Assembly (NCBI GenBank): GCA_946406115.1
Contig: OX291557.1
Coordinates: 8,402,501-8,466,500, forward strand
Length of the DNA stretch: 64,000 nt
Source: Apoda limacodes
Lineage: Eukaryota > Arthropoda > Insecta > Lepidoptera > Limacodidae
Direction: 5' to 3'
Below, in pieces: positions 11,479 to 23,000 of the stretch (position 1 is its first letter; every line of letters starts with the position of its first letter). A program made the translations under genes and the position numbers. The notes under the pieces are model-generated. The model searched no databases, had not been told where the DNA came from, and was given only the letters and a program-made list of their open reading frames with translations.

Positions 11479-13240
11479 ATGGCCGAAGTACTCACTGGCA
11501 TGTCCCGGGAACAGATAGGGGAGATCATAAAGGTTTGCCTTCGTGATCACTCAGATCTGATCCGAGCCTACGCTGTCCAGGCTGTGGCTGCCCACAAAGC
11601 GTCCGACAACTCGGTACCCTCCCAATGTTCGCCGCCGTGTGCCCCGTCCCGTTCGCGCTCTCGCTCGCGCACTCGTTCGCGCTCTCTCTCCCGCGAACCC
11701 CGCTGTCGCGACCCGCGTGTCGCTCGCCGCGCTCCTCGGGCCCCTGTGCCCAATCGCCCCCCCACTCCGGTAGCCGATGAGACCCCTTCTCGGTCACTCG
11801 CTACCCCGCCCCCCGCAACCTCCGAAACCGCACCCCTGTCTCCGGTAGCCGTAATGTCCGCTGAGTCGGCGTTGTCCGAGGACGACGAAGGCTTCAAAGT
11901 GGTTGGCCTGGGGATTAAAAAGGGGAAAAAGCGGAAGAAGTCCGCCAAGTCTAAAAAGGCTTCGGCGGCATCCGCTCAGGAGTCTTCTACTCCTCCTCCC
12001 TCCGATTCCGAGGCTAAACGCCTCAAAGCGCCTAGCGCTTCCCCCTCTCCGTCCACCTCGGCGGCCAGCCCTGAGCCAGCCGCCATGGACACAACCCCCG
12101 CCGCCACCTCTTCGCAGGCCGCCTGTCCCACTTCGGGACGGACGGCAAAAACTCTGCCCCCATTGTCATCAAAGACAAAGGGGCCTGGCCAAATATAGCT
12201 AACGATATGAAGGCCAAACGATATGAATTATACGCACGCCCGCAATGATGCCGAGCGCGGCATCAAAGTGCAGGTCCCGACACCGTCAGATTTCCGAAAT
12301 CCTCCTTTCGGCTCAAAAATACGAGTACCACACGTAGTCGTTATCCGAGGTACGCGTTCTCAGGGCAGTCATAAGGGGAGTCCCTAAGGAATTCTCCACC
12401 AAGACTGTTCAGGACGACCTAATCGTCCAAGGCCTTCCCGTTCGGGAAGTACATCGAATGTAAAATGGCCGTAACAAGTCAGAGTGCTACGACATGGTGC
12501 TCGTAGTACTCGATCTGACAAAAGAAGGCAAGGCCATCTTTAACATTAAAGATCGAGACTCCGCACAAGCGGTCGAACCCAGGTCAATGCCACCGATGCC
12601 AGTTATATGGCCACGCACAGCGCAACTGCAGACGCAGACCGCGCTGCGTGAAATGTCTGCGCGATCACGCCACTCCGGATTGTGATCGCAATCGCGATAA
12701 CGCATCCGACCCGGTCGCTTGCGTACTCTGTGGGAGCGAAGGCCACCCAGCGAATTACCGCGGGTGCCCCAAAGCTCCCAAACACAGCTCGCGTAAACCC
12801 AAACAGGGTAAATCGCGCCCCCCCTCCCCCCGCCAACAGGTTCCGCTCGTGCCTGCTCCCCTCCCTGCCGTCAACGCCTGGAGCCGTTTTCCAGCGCTAG
12901 TTGACGCATCTAAATCGAAAGAGACCGACAAACTTTTGTCTGCTCTCCCTGGGCCCGTCTCAGTCACGGGTATTCCCTACCCCGCCCCTCTTATGTCCCG
13001 GGACATCCCGCGTCCAGCGCCTCTCGCGCAAACGCGTCTTGCCCCCCCGCGCCCCTCCCTCGCGCTGCCCCGCAACGCCGCTCAGACGGCCAAGCAGCAG
13101 CATCTCGGTATTCTCACCGAGATTTCTTGGGCCTGTGACCCATCCTATTTCGAGATCGTGTACGCCGAATACGTACAGATCTCTCTCAAATGCTCAGCTT
13201 CATGGCTAAGCATCGCGACTTCTTCGCCGCCCTCCGCAGG
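11479..13240 (+). pseudogene. LINE ORF1 (gag-like, zinc-knuckle RNA-binding protein), frameshifted
   Basis: The start ATG at 11479 opens 239 codons. The N-terminus is followed by an Arg/Ser-rich stretch (SRSRSRTRSRSLSRE) and long Pro/Ser/Ala-rich sequence, ending at a stop at 12196-12198. Gag similarity continues in other frames: APIVIKDKGAWPNIANDMKA and then GIKVQVPTPSDFRN. Three cysteine knuckles follow at about 12.59-12.77 kb: CHRCQLYGHAQRNC, CVKCLRDHATPDC and CVLCGSEGHPANYRGC. These match the nucleic-acid-binding gag of Jockey elements, which packages the element RNA. At least two frameshifts separate the blocks, so no full protein can be made. Confidence 0.85.
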
Positions 13241-13268
13241 GTGGCCCCAAAACCCTAAAAACCAAAAT

Positions 13269-16200
13269 GGATTGCACAACCGCGCGCGAAAAACCCCGGT
13301 CCGTCTCCTTAGGCTATTTTAATGCCAACGGTCTTCGTAACTAAAGAGAGGAATTATCGCAATTCCTCTCGTCCCAAAAACCGGACGTCTTCCTCATCCA
13401 GGAAACGTTCCTAAAGCCCGCTGTCCGCACCCCTTCGATCGCGAACTATCGCACCGTCCGTAATGATAGAACTGCCTCCAATCTCGGAGGCACTCTCATC
13501 TATTACAGGCGCTCCCTGCATTGCTCCCCTATCGATCCTTCACCACTTACGAATATAGAAGCATCCGTCTGCCGCTTAGCGATGACCGGCCATCAGCCGA
13601 TCATCATTGCATCGGTTTATCTCTCTCCCCTTAAAGACTTGCTCGAGAGCGACATTCAGTCGCTCTTAAATTTAGGCGACGCCGTCATTCTTGCCGGCGA
13701 CCTAAATTGCAAGCATCGCCGCTGGAACTCTTCTGTAACTTCACGGAGAGGCAGACTCCTCGACGATTTAGTTGACAGACTAAACTTTGACATTATCGCT
13801 CCCATGACGCCCACTTACTTTCCCCACAATACTCGGAATAACCCTGACGTACTCGACATAGCACTTCTAAAGAATGTAAGGCTAAGCTTTCGCTCTATAG
13901 AGGTGCTTGACGAACTTGACTCGGACCACCGCCCTGTCGTCCTCTGATTAGGTTCCCCTTCGGACTCTCCTCCCGACACTAGAACCGTGACGGACTGGGA
14001 TAAATTTGGGCAATTGCTCGAAATTTCCAGCTCGCCACATCTAGACCGCGTTCCCAACGTAATCTCTTCCGCGACCGACCTAAACGTAGCTATCGACTCA
14101 CTCACTAGCCACCTGACCGCCACCGTTGGCGAGTGCTCACGACAGGTGCCGGTTGGTGATTATCACCACCTAATCCTGCCTCAGCACATCAGGTCGCTAA
14201 TGACTGAGCGTAACGCGGCCCGCCGCGCACGCGTTAGCGCTCCCACTACCGAAAATAAGGCCGTGTAAGAACCGCTGTAGCTGAGCTTCGCGCCCAACGT
14301 TTCGGTGATCTTATGGACATTTCTCCTTTTCACCAAGCTTATCGGCACTTAGCCAGAGCTCTAAAATCCGAAACCGCCAACTCTCTACCTCCGTTAACTC
14401 GTCCCAACAACGTTCCCGCGTTCAATGACGACGAAAAAGCGGATTGCCTAGGGTCTAGCCTCCAAGCCCAATGTGCCTTAAGCACACAGCCTTTCGATCC
14501 CGATCACGTGCGCGAGGTAGACGGCGAAGTGGAGCGCAGAACTTCTCTGCCTCCACAAGACCCCCTGCCCCCTGTCACTGTCGACGAAGTCGTACAGGTC
14601 ATCAAAGACCTACGCCCCTGTAAAGCCCCCGGTGCTGACGGTATCTCTAACGATATCCTAAAGCGCCTCACTCTTCCCCTTATCTGCCTCCTAGTAGCGA
14701 TCTTTAACGCTGCTATGGAACATTGCATCTTTCCTTCTCAATGGAAAGATGCAATTGTTATAGGAATCCATAAGCCAGGCAAAGCTCGTACCGAGCCGTC
14801 CTCCTATCGCCCCATAAGTTTACTAAAGGCCCTTGGTAAACTCTATGAACGCCTCCTCCTCGCTCGCCTACGGAACGCTATAGTCTCCAGAGGCATTTTA
14901 ATAGACGAGCAGTTCGGCTTCCGTGCCAAACACTCATGCGTCCATCAAGTCCTCCGCATAACGGAACATATTCTTACTGGCTTTCAACCAGTGTTAGGTA
15001 AGACCCGTCACACGGGCGCTGTCTTCTTCGATGTAGCGAAAGCTTTCGACAAAGTCTGGCACAACGGTTTAATTTTTAAACTGTACAACTTTCAGTTGCC
15101 AGATCGTCTCGTGCTCATCATACGAGACTATTTGTCGAATCGTAGCTTTCGCAGTCGAAGGCACTCTCTCTTCCCCCCGTCCCATAGAAGCAGGAGTCCC
15201 GCAAGGGTCCGTGCTCGCCCCCATCTTGTACCTTCTGTTCACTAACGATATCCCTAAAACGATAGGTACCAATCTAGCCCTCTTTGCGGATGATACCGCT
15301 CTCTATACCACAGATAGGCAAGTGAGTCAAATCACTGAGAGACTCCAACCCGCTATCACCGCCCTAGGCGAGTGGTTTCGGAAATGGAGAATCGAGGTAA
15401 ATCCCGACAAAAGCTCTGCTGTCCTTTTTTCCTTAGGCCGCCCTCCGCGGCCTCCTCCCCTTTCTCTTTTCGGTCGTGCCATTCCCTGGCAAAATAAGAC
15501 CAAATATCTCGGTGTGACCATGGATAGTCGTTTGAACTTCCAAGCTCACACCAAAATAGTCAGAGACCGAGCCGCTTTTGTCCTCGGTCGTCTCTATCCC
15601 ATGATAGGCAAGTATAGTAAGATGTCGCTTAGAAATAAGCTAAATCTTTACACAACTTGTATCCGCCCCATACTAGCTTATGCTAAAGTAGTCTTTGCGC
15701 TGTCCAAGCGCAATCTCCACAAACTCCAGACCCTCCAAAACCGCTTTCTCAGAGCGGCCTCTGGAGCCTCTTGGTACGTTCGCAATGCGGACCTACACAG
15801 AGACTTCGAACTTCCCACGATTCCCCAATACTTTAAAGACTTGGCAGTCCGCTTTTTCGAGCGTAAACAAAATCACCCGAATCGATTAATTGTGCAATCC
15901 ACAACGTATAGTCCCCCTGATCGACCCGGTCACGGTCGTAAAACTATTGTTAGGCGGCCTCGGCACGTACTAACGTCCCCAGATGACGATCTCGCTGTCC
16001 GGATAGCGAGATTAGTCTCTACGACCTCCCCGAATAGGGCCTCCCTCCAAACACGACGCCGACGTCCCCGGGTTCGTCGGCGCCCACAAGGATACACTAG
16101 GTATCAAAGAGTGCCGGGGCGCTTCTCGCCCCCACTCAATCGCAATCGTACCCGCGTAACGGGGAACTCCCCTCCTGGCGGTGACTCACCTTCGGGTTCG

Positions 16201-16300
16201 AGACTCACGCCGGTCGAAGTGACGCCCCCGAGAGCGACAACCCAAGCCGAGGCTTCCCCCCAAAAGTCCAGTGAAGCAGTAAGGGCTGCAACAGCCAACT
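13269..16300 (+). pseudogene. LINE ORF2: AP-type endonuclease and reverse transcriptase, broken
   Basis: The probable start ATG is at 13269 (MDCTTARKTP). The frame shifts to reach YFNANGLRN, and a TAA replaces a sense codon at about 13341. Endonuclease motifs: FLIQET, GDLNCKHRRWNS, and the terminal LDSDHRPV (about 13.9 kb), the catalytic SDH box. RT motifs: KAPGADGISNDIL, SYRPISLL, EQFGFRAKHS, FFDVAKAFDKVWH, VPQGSVLAPILYLLFTNDI and FADDTALY (catalytic FADD near 15287-15298). Breaks occur at about 13945, 14267 and 15170. The element copies its RNA at a nicked target (TPRT). Family assignment rests on domain order and motif spelling. Confidence 0.88.
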
Positions 16301-16602
16301 GCATAGTCAGCTCAGAAAAAAAAAAAAAAAAAACGCGCTCGGCGAAAGAGAGCGTATGTCACCCATCTTGTTTGTCGTTAACGATGCGGCGCCGAGCGTT
16401 TCCGATAACTACTGTATACGTTTCATTTGTTTACAAACAAAGTTTGCATATTGGATTGAAAAATATTTGTTTATTTAAAATATTTATAAAAGAGATTTAG
16501 ATTAAGTGGACTAAGTTTTTGTGGTGTCATTGGCGTACTTAACAAGTACCTATAGGTGAATAGTCGTGATTCCGTTTTATTTCTAATATTTTGCGTGTAA
16601 GT

Positions 16603-19600
16603 ATGTCGGAAAAGTGTTGTGTTCCGGGTTGTACTAGCTCTAAGCATGAAGTGTATCTTCACGCTTTTCCGAGAAGTGAAAAAAGATTTCAGTTATGGTT
16701 AAAAGCTGTGAATGATCCCACTTTGTATAACTTGACGAGAATGAGATTGTTTTGCGACGGCGAGTATGCCGCAAACACTTTGAAACTAAGTACATTCGAA
16801 AAAGACCGGCACAGGGAATCCGATTTATACTAACTCCTGATGCCTATCCTACTTTATTTTCTGCAGAGGAAATCCGAAGTGGCATACAAAATCGTTTGAA
16901 TTCTGGTGAGTCCGCAATCTGATAAATTTTAGGTTATGTTGTTATAGTGATTGACTTCGTCATAAAATATCGACAATCGATATCAAATGGGGTGTACAAT
17001 AGGGGGCGCTGAGAAAAAGAGGCTTAAAAAATTTTTCGCGACGAAGCTACCGGGTTGAGGTGAAGAAAAGGGGGCGCCAAGAAAAAATTCAAAAATTTAC
17101 TAAATTAAACTTTAAGTGATTCTGGAACTTGGACCCCAGGACAAAGTGTCTCGTACAAACATTTCTCGTAGCGATGCCATCTATCAATTACATCCATAAA
17201 AATTAGGTGTTATGGGGACACCAAAACTTTTGACAAAAATCGTCTGTCATGCACCCTCTTTGGTAAACTGCTAGGCTTTTCTTAGTGATTCGTTCTGGGA
17301 CTTGGTGTCCCCATAACACCTATATTTTATGGCTGTAATCGATAGAAGGCATCTTCACGAGCAATGTTTGTAGCAAACCCTTGTCCCTAGTTCCGCCGCT
17401 ACGAAACCCTAAAATATTTTTTTTTTCGTTTAGTTATCCAGTCATAGCACCTTAGGGAAGGATCACAGAAAAAAACGGCTCATACAAACGTTACTCCTGG
17501 CGATGTGCTCTATTTAAATCCGTCAAAAAACTAAATGGTTATAGGGAAACACCCCCTTTTGAAAAGTTATTTTAGGTCCTAGAGAAAAGTGCTTCATCCA
17601 AACGTTGCTGCTGACGATGTGCTCTACCGATCTGCATCATCAAAATGGTCAGTTATAGGGACACACCCCTTTTGATAAAAATTTTGTAACCTCTAGGAGT
17701 TCGGGGAGGGGTTTCAAAAAAAATTGCTCCGTACAAATGTTGCTGCCCATGATGTACTTTATCGATTTCCATCATCAAAATATATTATCTTATGCTTATG
17801 GGAACACCATAAATTTTCACGAAAATTTTATTGTCCCAGGGCTTAATCGAAAATGAAAAAAAATTTTTTAGCGCCCCCATTTGTACAAAAACAAAAATTT
17901 GTGAAAATTTCCTAAGTCTGGTCATTTTTTCCCTTGCGCCCCCTTTTAGTTACTCTGACCCCGTACAAATGTTGCTGCCCATGATGTACTTTATCGATTT
18001 CCATCATCAAAATATATTATCTTATGCTTATGGGAACACCATAAATTTTCACGAAAATTTTATTGTCCCAGGGCTTAATCGAAAATAAAAAAAAATTTTT
18101 TAGCGCCCCCATTTGTACAAAAACAAAAATTTGTGAAAATTTCCTAAGTCTGGTCATTTTTTCCCTTGCGCCCCCTTTTAGTTACTCTGACCCAAATAAT
18201 TATTTATTCACCTATATAGCTAACTGAAGCAAATTTCTTGATCGTAAATCATGAAGTACTTAAACTGTAATTGTTGGGTATAAAAATCTATATGAATATG
18301 TATAAAAACTGCTATATTTTTATAATGATGTTTTCTTTCAGGATGCGAAATTGGTGATTCCTTATGTGTTCCCTCTCAGCTTCATAATCATACATATTGC
18401 TTGGATTTAAGATTGGCAAGATTCACAGATATAGAAACACAATTGGTGGCACCAAATTTCTTCAGCTCAGGTACCTAATTGTTACTTTTACTAAAGCTAT
18501 TTTCAAATATTATTTATATAATACATTTTTTTAGAAAAAAACACAATAGCAATACCATACGGGCTTGTCATATGATTTAAAATTAACCCCATCTACATCA
18601 GCTGACATAAAGTTACGAGCTACACAGCTTTCTAGTTAAAATATATCGGACCAATGTACAGAGTTAATTAATTGATTTCCAAGTTTAAATTGCAGTTTTT
18701 TACAACCATTGGACTTCTCACTTGTACCAAAGTTGATATTTTACATTTACTCCAATTTAAAATATTTTTAATAATTTACATTTTTGTATAATGCATTGTT
18801 TTTCAGGAAAATCAGTATTGAAAGAGAGTATAGCCATACCTTCTAGTAGTAGCTTCCCATATGATTTAAGATCAGCTCCATCTACATCAGCTGATACCGA
18901 GTTGCGAGCTGCACAGCTTTCTAGCTTAAATATATCGGACCAAGGTAAAGAGTTAATGTTAATTGCTTCCCAAATTTGAATTTTATTGTTATCTACAACC
19001 ATTGTACTTATTACTTTTACCAAAGCTGATATTTTACATTTAGCCCAATTTAAATATAAAGTTTTGTTTGTTTAATCCATTGTTTTTCTGAAACTTATAA
19101 TTTGTACTTGTAACTTGTACCAAAATCTGATATGATAAATTTAGTTCAATTTTAAATATATACTTCTTTTGTTAATGCATTGTTTTTCAGAATAATCAGT
19201 ATTGACAGAAAGTTTAGCAATACCTTCTAGTAGTAGCTTCCCATATGATTTAAGATCAGCCTTATCCACATCAGCTGAAATCGAGTTACGAGCTACACAA
19301 CAGGCTAGCTTTTAATGTTTCGGGCCAAGGTATAGTTATGTTAATGTTTTTATAAGTCGAAAAAAAAGGAAGAACCCTAATCGAAACGGACAGTTATTTT
19401 TTTCTATAAAACTCTTATTTTTCAATATATTTATTTATTGAAGGTGTGCTTTTCATTGCTACACTGTATACCCAACAAAATTTTTATCGTTTCAGAAACT
19501 CAAAAGCGTTCTCGGAAAAAAGTCATTTCAAATGTGTCTAGTTTGACGCCTAACTGCAAAAAACTTTATTTCAAGGTTAAAAACCTAATGAACAACAGAA

Positions 19601-19791
19601 GGCAACTTAGTTTTAATAGGAGACTTAAAATGGCTGAAAAGTATGAAAAGTCTGATCATTTCAAAAAACTGACTAAGGGCTTAAGCAAATCATGTCAGTC
19701 ATTATTCTGGATGCAAATAAAACTATGTAGCAAAAAAGCTAAAGGCCGGAGGGTAAAATATTTAAATTTAAGTAAAAAAAAGTATTGTTGA
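16603..19791 (+). CDS. THAP-domain, P-element/THAP9 transposase-like gene (frameshifted, possibly truncated)
   Basis: Exons: 16603-16905, 18342-18470, 18807-18944 and 19496-19791, all with phase-1 introns. The start is ATG 16603 (MSEKCCVPGC). Exon 1 holds a near-complete THAP finger: CCVPGC, LHAFPRSEKRFQLW, then after a one-base frame break RRRVCRKHFETKYI and the AYPTLF box. The break lies near the T-run at about 16748-16753; adding one T restores the frame to the donor. Exons 2-3 are Ser-rich linkers. Exon 4 gives LTPNCKKLYFKVKNL, a basic coiled-coil-like stretch, and FWMQIKLCSKKAKGRR, which recalls the segment before the HTH/catalytic part of P-element-like transposases. TGA (19789-19791) follows soon after GRR, so the RNase H-like catalytic region is missing. 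It could be a domesticated DNA-binding remnant or a decaying copy. Intron 1 holds tandem repeats. AATAAA lies at 19830-19835. Confidence 0.65.
17200..17728. repeat. Diverged tandem repeats in THAP gene intron 1
   Basis: Blocks share the pattern (A/G)TACAAACGTTGCTG...GATGTGCT(C/T)TA...ATCATCAAAAT...TTATAGGGACACACCCC. At least three imperfect units precede the recent duplication at 17729. A GGTGTTATGGGGACACC word and its inverted form (GGTGTCCCCATAACACC) both occur. Confidence 0.6.
17729..18192. repeat. Near-identical 232-bp direct tandem duplication
   Basis: 17729-17960 and 17961-18192 are almost base-for-base the same (CCGTACAAATGTTGCTGCCC at each start). The one difference seen is GAAAATGAAA versus GAAAATAAAA. 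The unit extends the older tandem array to its left. Confidence 0.85.
18532..18655 (+). pseudogene. Degenerate copy of THAP gene exon 3 (upstream copy)
   Basis: Closely resembles the functional-looking exon at 18807-18944: shared words are CATATGATTTAA, CCATCTACATCAGCTGA, GCTACACAGCTTTCTAG and ATATATCGGACCAA. It has lost internal bases, its reading frame, and the GT donor after CCAA (here CCAATGTA), so it should not be spliced. Confidence 0.75.
19191..19329 (+). pseudogene. Degenerate copy of THAP gene exon 3 (downstream copy)
   Basis: Preceded by the same acceptor tract (ATGCATTGTTTTTCAG) as 18807-18944 and sharing ACCTTCTAGTAGTAGCTTCC. The second codon in the phase-1 frame is TAA and the length is one base off, so inclusion would end translation. 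A GT donor (19330) survives. Confidence 0.75.
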
Positions 19792-20052
19792 GACAATTAG
19801 AGGAACGTCTCTCTTTTTGTGCAGGCAACAATAAAGTACGGCAATGTCACGAATACACTTAACCGTCTGAATATACAAAACTTGATAGAGGTGACTTAAA
19901 ATGACGTGTTATCTTGAAAACGGAATTGCAATCGTTCAATATCTCACATAAGTATATTTACAAAACTGCACAAAGTGACCTTAAAATATTTACATTATAA
20001 ATAAATTATTACCTACAGATATCGTCTATCTACAGCTTATTAAAGAAGCATT

Positions 20053-20058
20053 TTTATT
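20053..20058 (-). terminator. Poly(A) signal of the chitin-binding gene
   Basis: AATAAA on the minus strand, about 35 bases after the TAA at 20093-20095. It defines a very short 3'UTR and a convergent arrangement with the THAP gene. Confidence 0.6.
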
Positions 20059-20092
20059 GATTCAAAATGCTTATTAACGCACATTCTTCATT

Positions 20093-23000
20093 TTAAGCGC
20101 CAATGTTGAAAAGTCTACTGAAAAATTTATTCAGTCGTCCCTTTTTAAGGTCTTCCTCGACCTCATCTTCGTTTTCATCGTTTTGTTTAGATTTACGGTT
20201 TTCCTCGTTATTATCATCTTCAGGGTCTTCAGTTTCTTCCTGTCTTTTGACATCTTCGTCTTCGCTACTTACGTCTTCGTCTTCATTGTCACCATCTTCT
20301 TCCTGGGCAGACCTTTTAATTCGTCTAGTATTTTCTTCTTCAATCTGTTCTTCTTCTTGCATTTCTTCCTGTCTTGTTATAAGTATTTCATCAGCTTCGT
20401 CGTTGTCGTCAATGTCATCAACTTCTTGTTGTCGTTTGCGTTTAGATGCCTCCATTTCATTTTCAACGTCACTATCTTCTTCTTCTTGCCTTTTACGTTT
20501 TATCTCATTATCTTCTACATCATCATCTTCTTCTTCTTGTCTTATTTTTAATTCTTCTTCAAAGTCTTCTTCGCCCTCGTTTTCATTGTCATCTTGACGT
20601 TTCCGTTTTAATTCATCTAAGTCTTGTGTATCTTCACTATCGCCTACTTCTTCTTGTTTTTTCTTTGATTCTTCTTCAATCAATTCATCATCATTGCTCT
20701 CATTTGCTCCCTCTTCAGTGTTTGCATCATACTGGTTTTCTTTCTTTTTCTTTAATTCTTCTTCAATTATGTCTTCTTCACCACTTTCTTGCCTTCTACG
20801 TTCTGCGTCATCTAAAACTTCTTCATCTATTTCTTCTTGTTTTTTGTTTAATTCGTCTTCACTTTGGTCTTCAATGATAACTACAATTTCTTCTTGGCTT
20901 TTCAGTTCTTCTGAATCTTCTTCCCCATTTTCTTTATTTTCTTGGCGGGGGTAAACATTATGGCGATCATACTTGTGATTCCAGTGATGTTTCCGAATAG
21001 GTTCAACCTCTTCTTCTTCTGCTTCAAGTAAATCTTCTTGTCTGTATAAGTTTTTCTTGAATAAATTGACCATTTTGGAGAATACATTATCTTCACTGAA
21101 CTCTACTTGTTTATGATCGTGGTCATGCTCATGCTCGTGATCGTGACCATGCTCGTGGTCGTGTTCATGCTCGTGATCGTGATCATGTTCATAAACATCG
21201 TCATGTTTATTTAACTTTTTTGCAGAGCGTAAGTTAGCATTATCATCTACTAGGTCTTCTTCAACCTCCGGTTCAGGTTCAACAGGAGCACTATCAAACT
21301 CTGGTTCACCATCATATTCAAGTTCATCTTCATCTTCTGGTGTAATTTCAGATTCTGGTACAGGCTCTGCTTCTGATTCGGGATCTAGTTCAACTTCAGC
21401 TTCTGGTTCAGGTTCTGCTTCGGGTTCTGGCTCTGGTTCGGGCTGGGGTTCAGGCTCGGGCTCGGGTTCGGGCTCCGGCTCAGGTTCGAGCTCGGGCTCA
21501 GGTTCGGGCTCGGGCTCAGGTTGGGGCTCTGGCTCAGGTTCGGGCTCGGGCTCGGGCTCAGGTTCGGGCTCGGGCTCCGGTTCAGGCTCGGGTTCAGGCT
21601 CAGGCTCAGGTTCAGGTTCTATACGACATCTTTCTGGAGCGTCTGACCAATCGCACACCTAAAGTAACAGATTAGTTAAGTTTATTATATGGTCTTTTTC
21701 GATTTTGATTTTCTTTCTTCTTTGTTATATTGTATGCGTTAAATGGTATAGACTGAAAACATTATGTTGGGTACCTGATCTTCTTCGTTGAACCAGGTTT
21801 CGGGTGGGCATTGCATGAGGTACGCCCGACCAGAGTAGCATTGGAAGTAATGCACGCAGTTCTCAACGCTGGCAATTCGAAGAAAGTTGACTTGTCCTAT
21901 ACATAGCACCTCCGGGTTTTGTCTCAATCCTATTGAGAAAGCCGAGGCGCTGGCGAAGGCGGCAGCGCACCACAACAGCCGTAAGGCTACTGAGAAGTAG
22001 AAAACAAATATTCTGTGTATATTTCAACGGGAAATTGGTTTTTCTGTGCCTACAGTGCCATTCCGCACGGGACAAACATTTATGCGATGAATATTTGCGT
22101 TTTACTAGATTCATGGTATTTTTTATGTATAACATGGTATTATGGTTAGAAATAAATAATTAATAATCAATTACTTGGATATTACACACAGCGCCATCTA
22201 GTCCAAATCTAAGCAAATATTGTATTGTGAACCAGACGATGGATACAAATACTTATGCACGTTTTTTTGGAAAAACGTAACTACATATTACATATAAAAA
22301 AAAACCCGCTACGTGCGAGTCGGACTCGCGCACCGAGGGCTCCGTACAAACCTATAAAAATAGGTATATAAGTTTAAAATTTTCGGTTTTTGCAATTTTT
22401 CCTTTATCTGTGCTATAAGACGTTGCTGCGTAGGTACCAAATTTCAAAATTCTGAGTTCACGGGAAGTACCCTGTAGTTTTTGATTCTCTTGAGAGTTTT
22501 GGAAATTTGCGGCATTATCTTTTGATTGCGTTGAATTAGAAGTTTGATTTTTTCACAGCTCCAAGGGACAGTAGACCTGAGTATTTGAGAAAAAGGGTCT
22601 TGACAGACGAACGGATGGACGGACGGACGGTCGGAAGGACGGACAACAAAGTGATCCTATAAGGGTTCCGTTTTTTCCTATCGAGGTAAGGAGCCCCAAA
22701 AATCGGCAAAGTGCGAGTTGAATTCGTATTATATAGTATAATAATATGTAGATCATTTACGTAATTTACAAACTCAAACAAAAAACAAAGTGTGCCGTTA
22801 AGCAGTCACCCATCCAAGTACTAACCAAGCCCGACGTTGCTTAACTTTAAATATCGTTTCCAACAATCAAATCTGTTATGGTTCTTTTTTGCTACCTTAG
22901 TGGTATTATAAAAAAGGTAACGCGATATTTTTGCCGATTGTGAGCCGATTTTAAGAATTGTGCTCCGCTACTTACTGATATATTATCGGTTAAGTACGAA

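Larger units (their letters stand above)
10683..16344 (+). mobile_element. Jockey-type non-LTR retrotransposon, long but decayed copy
   Basis: This is a GC-rich island against AT-rich flanks. Order: GC-rich 5'UTR (about 10.69-11.47 kb); ORF1/gag-like from ATG 11479 with three zinc knuckles at about 12.59-12.77 kb; ORF2 with endonuclease (about 13.3-13.95 kb) and reverse transcriptase (about 14.3-15.95 kb); and a terminal A-run at about 16316-16333. Candidate imperfect target duplication: acgcggtcggcg (about 10683-10694) and acgcgctcggcg (about 16332-16343), 11 of 12 matching. Several frameshifts and stops show it is no longer autonomous. A second family copy lies at 23.96-24.85 kb. Confidence 0.88.

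Noticed and set aside
11525..12217. Long antisense frames over the LINE ORF1
   Set aside because: GC-rich sequence with few stops; no domains, and the sense strand carries the zinc knuckles.
16331..16345. CGCGCTCGGCG as a promoter element of the THAP gene
   Set aside because: It resembles the sequence before the LINE 5' end and is better explained as a target duplication candidate.
20103..20954. Several plus-strand Ser/Phe/Leu-rich open frames
   Set aside because: They are the antisense of the Glu/Lys-rich repeats of the minus-strand chitin-binding gene; the repeat composition keeps the other frames open.
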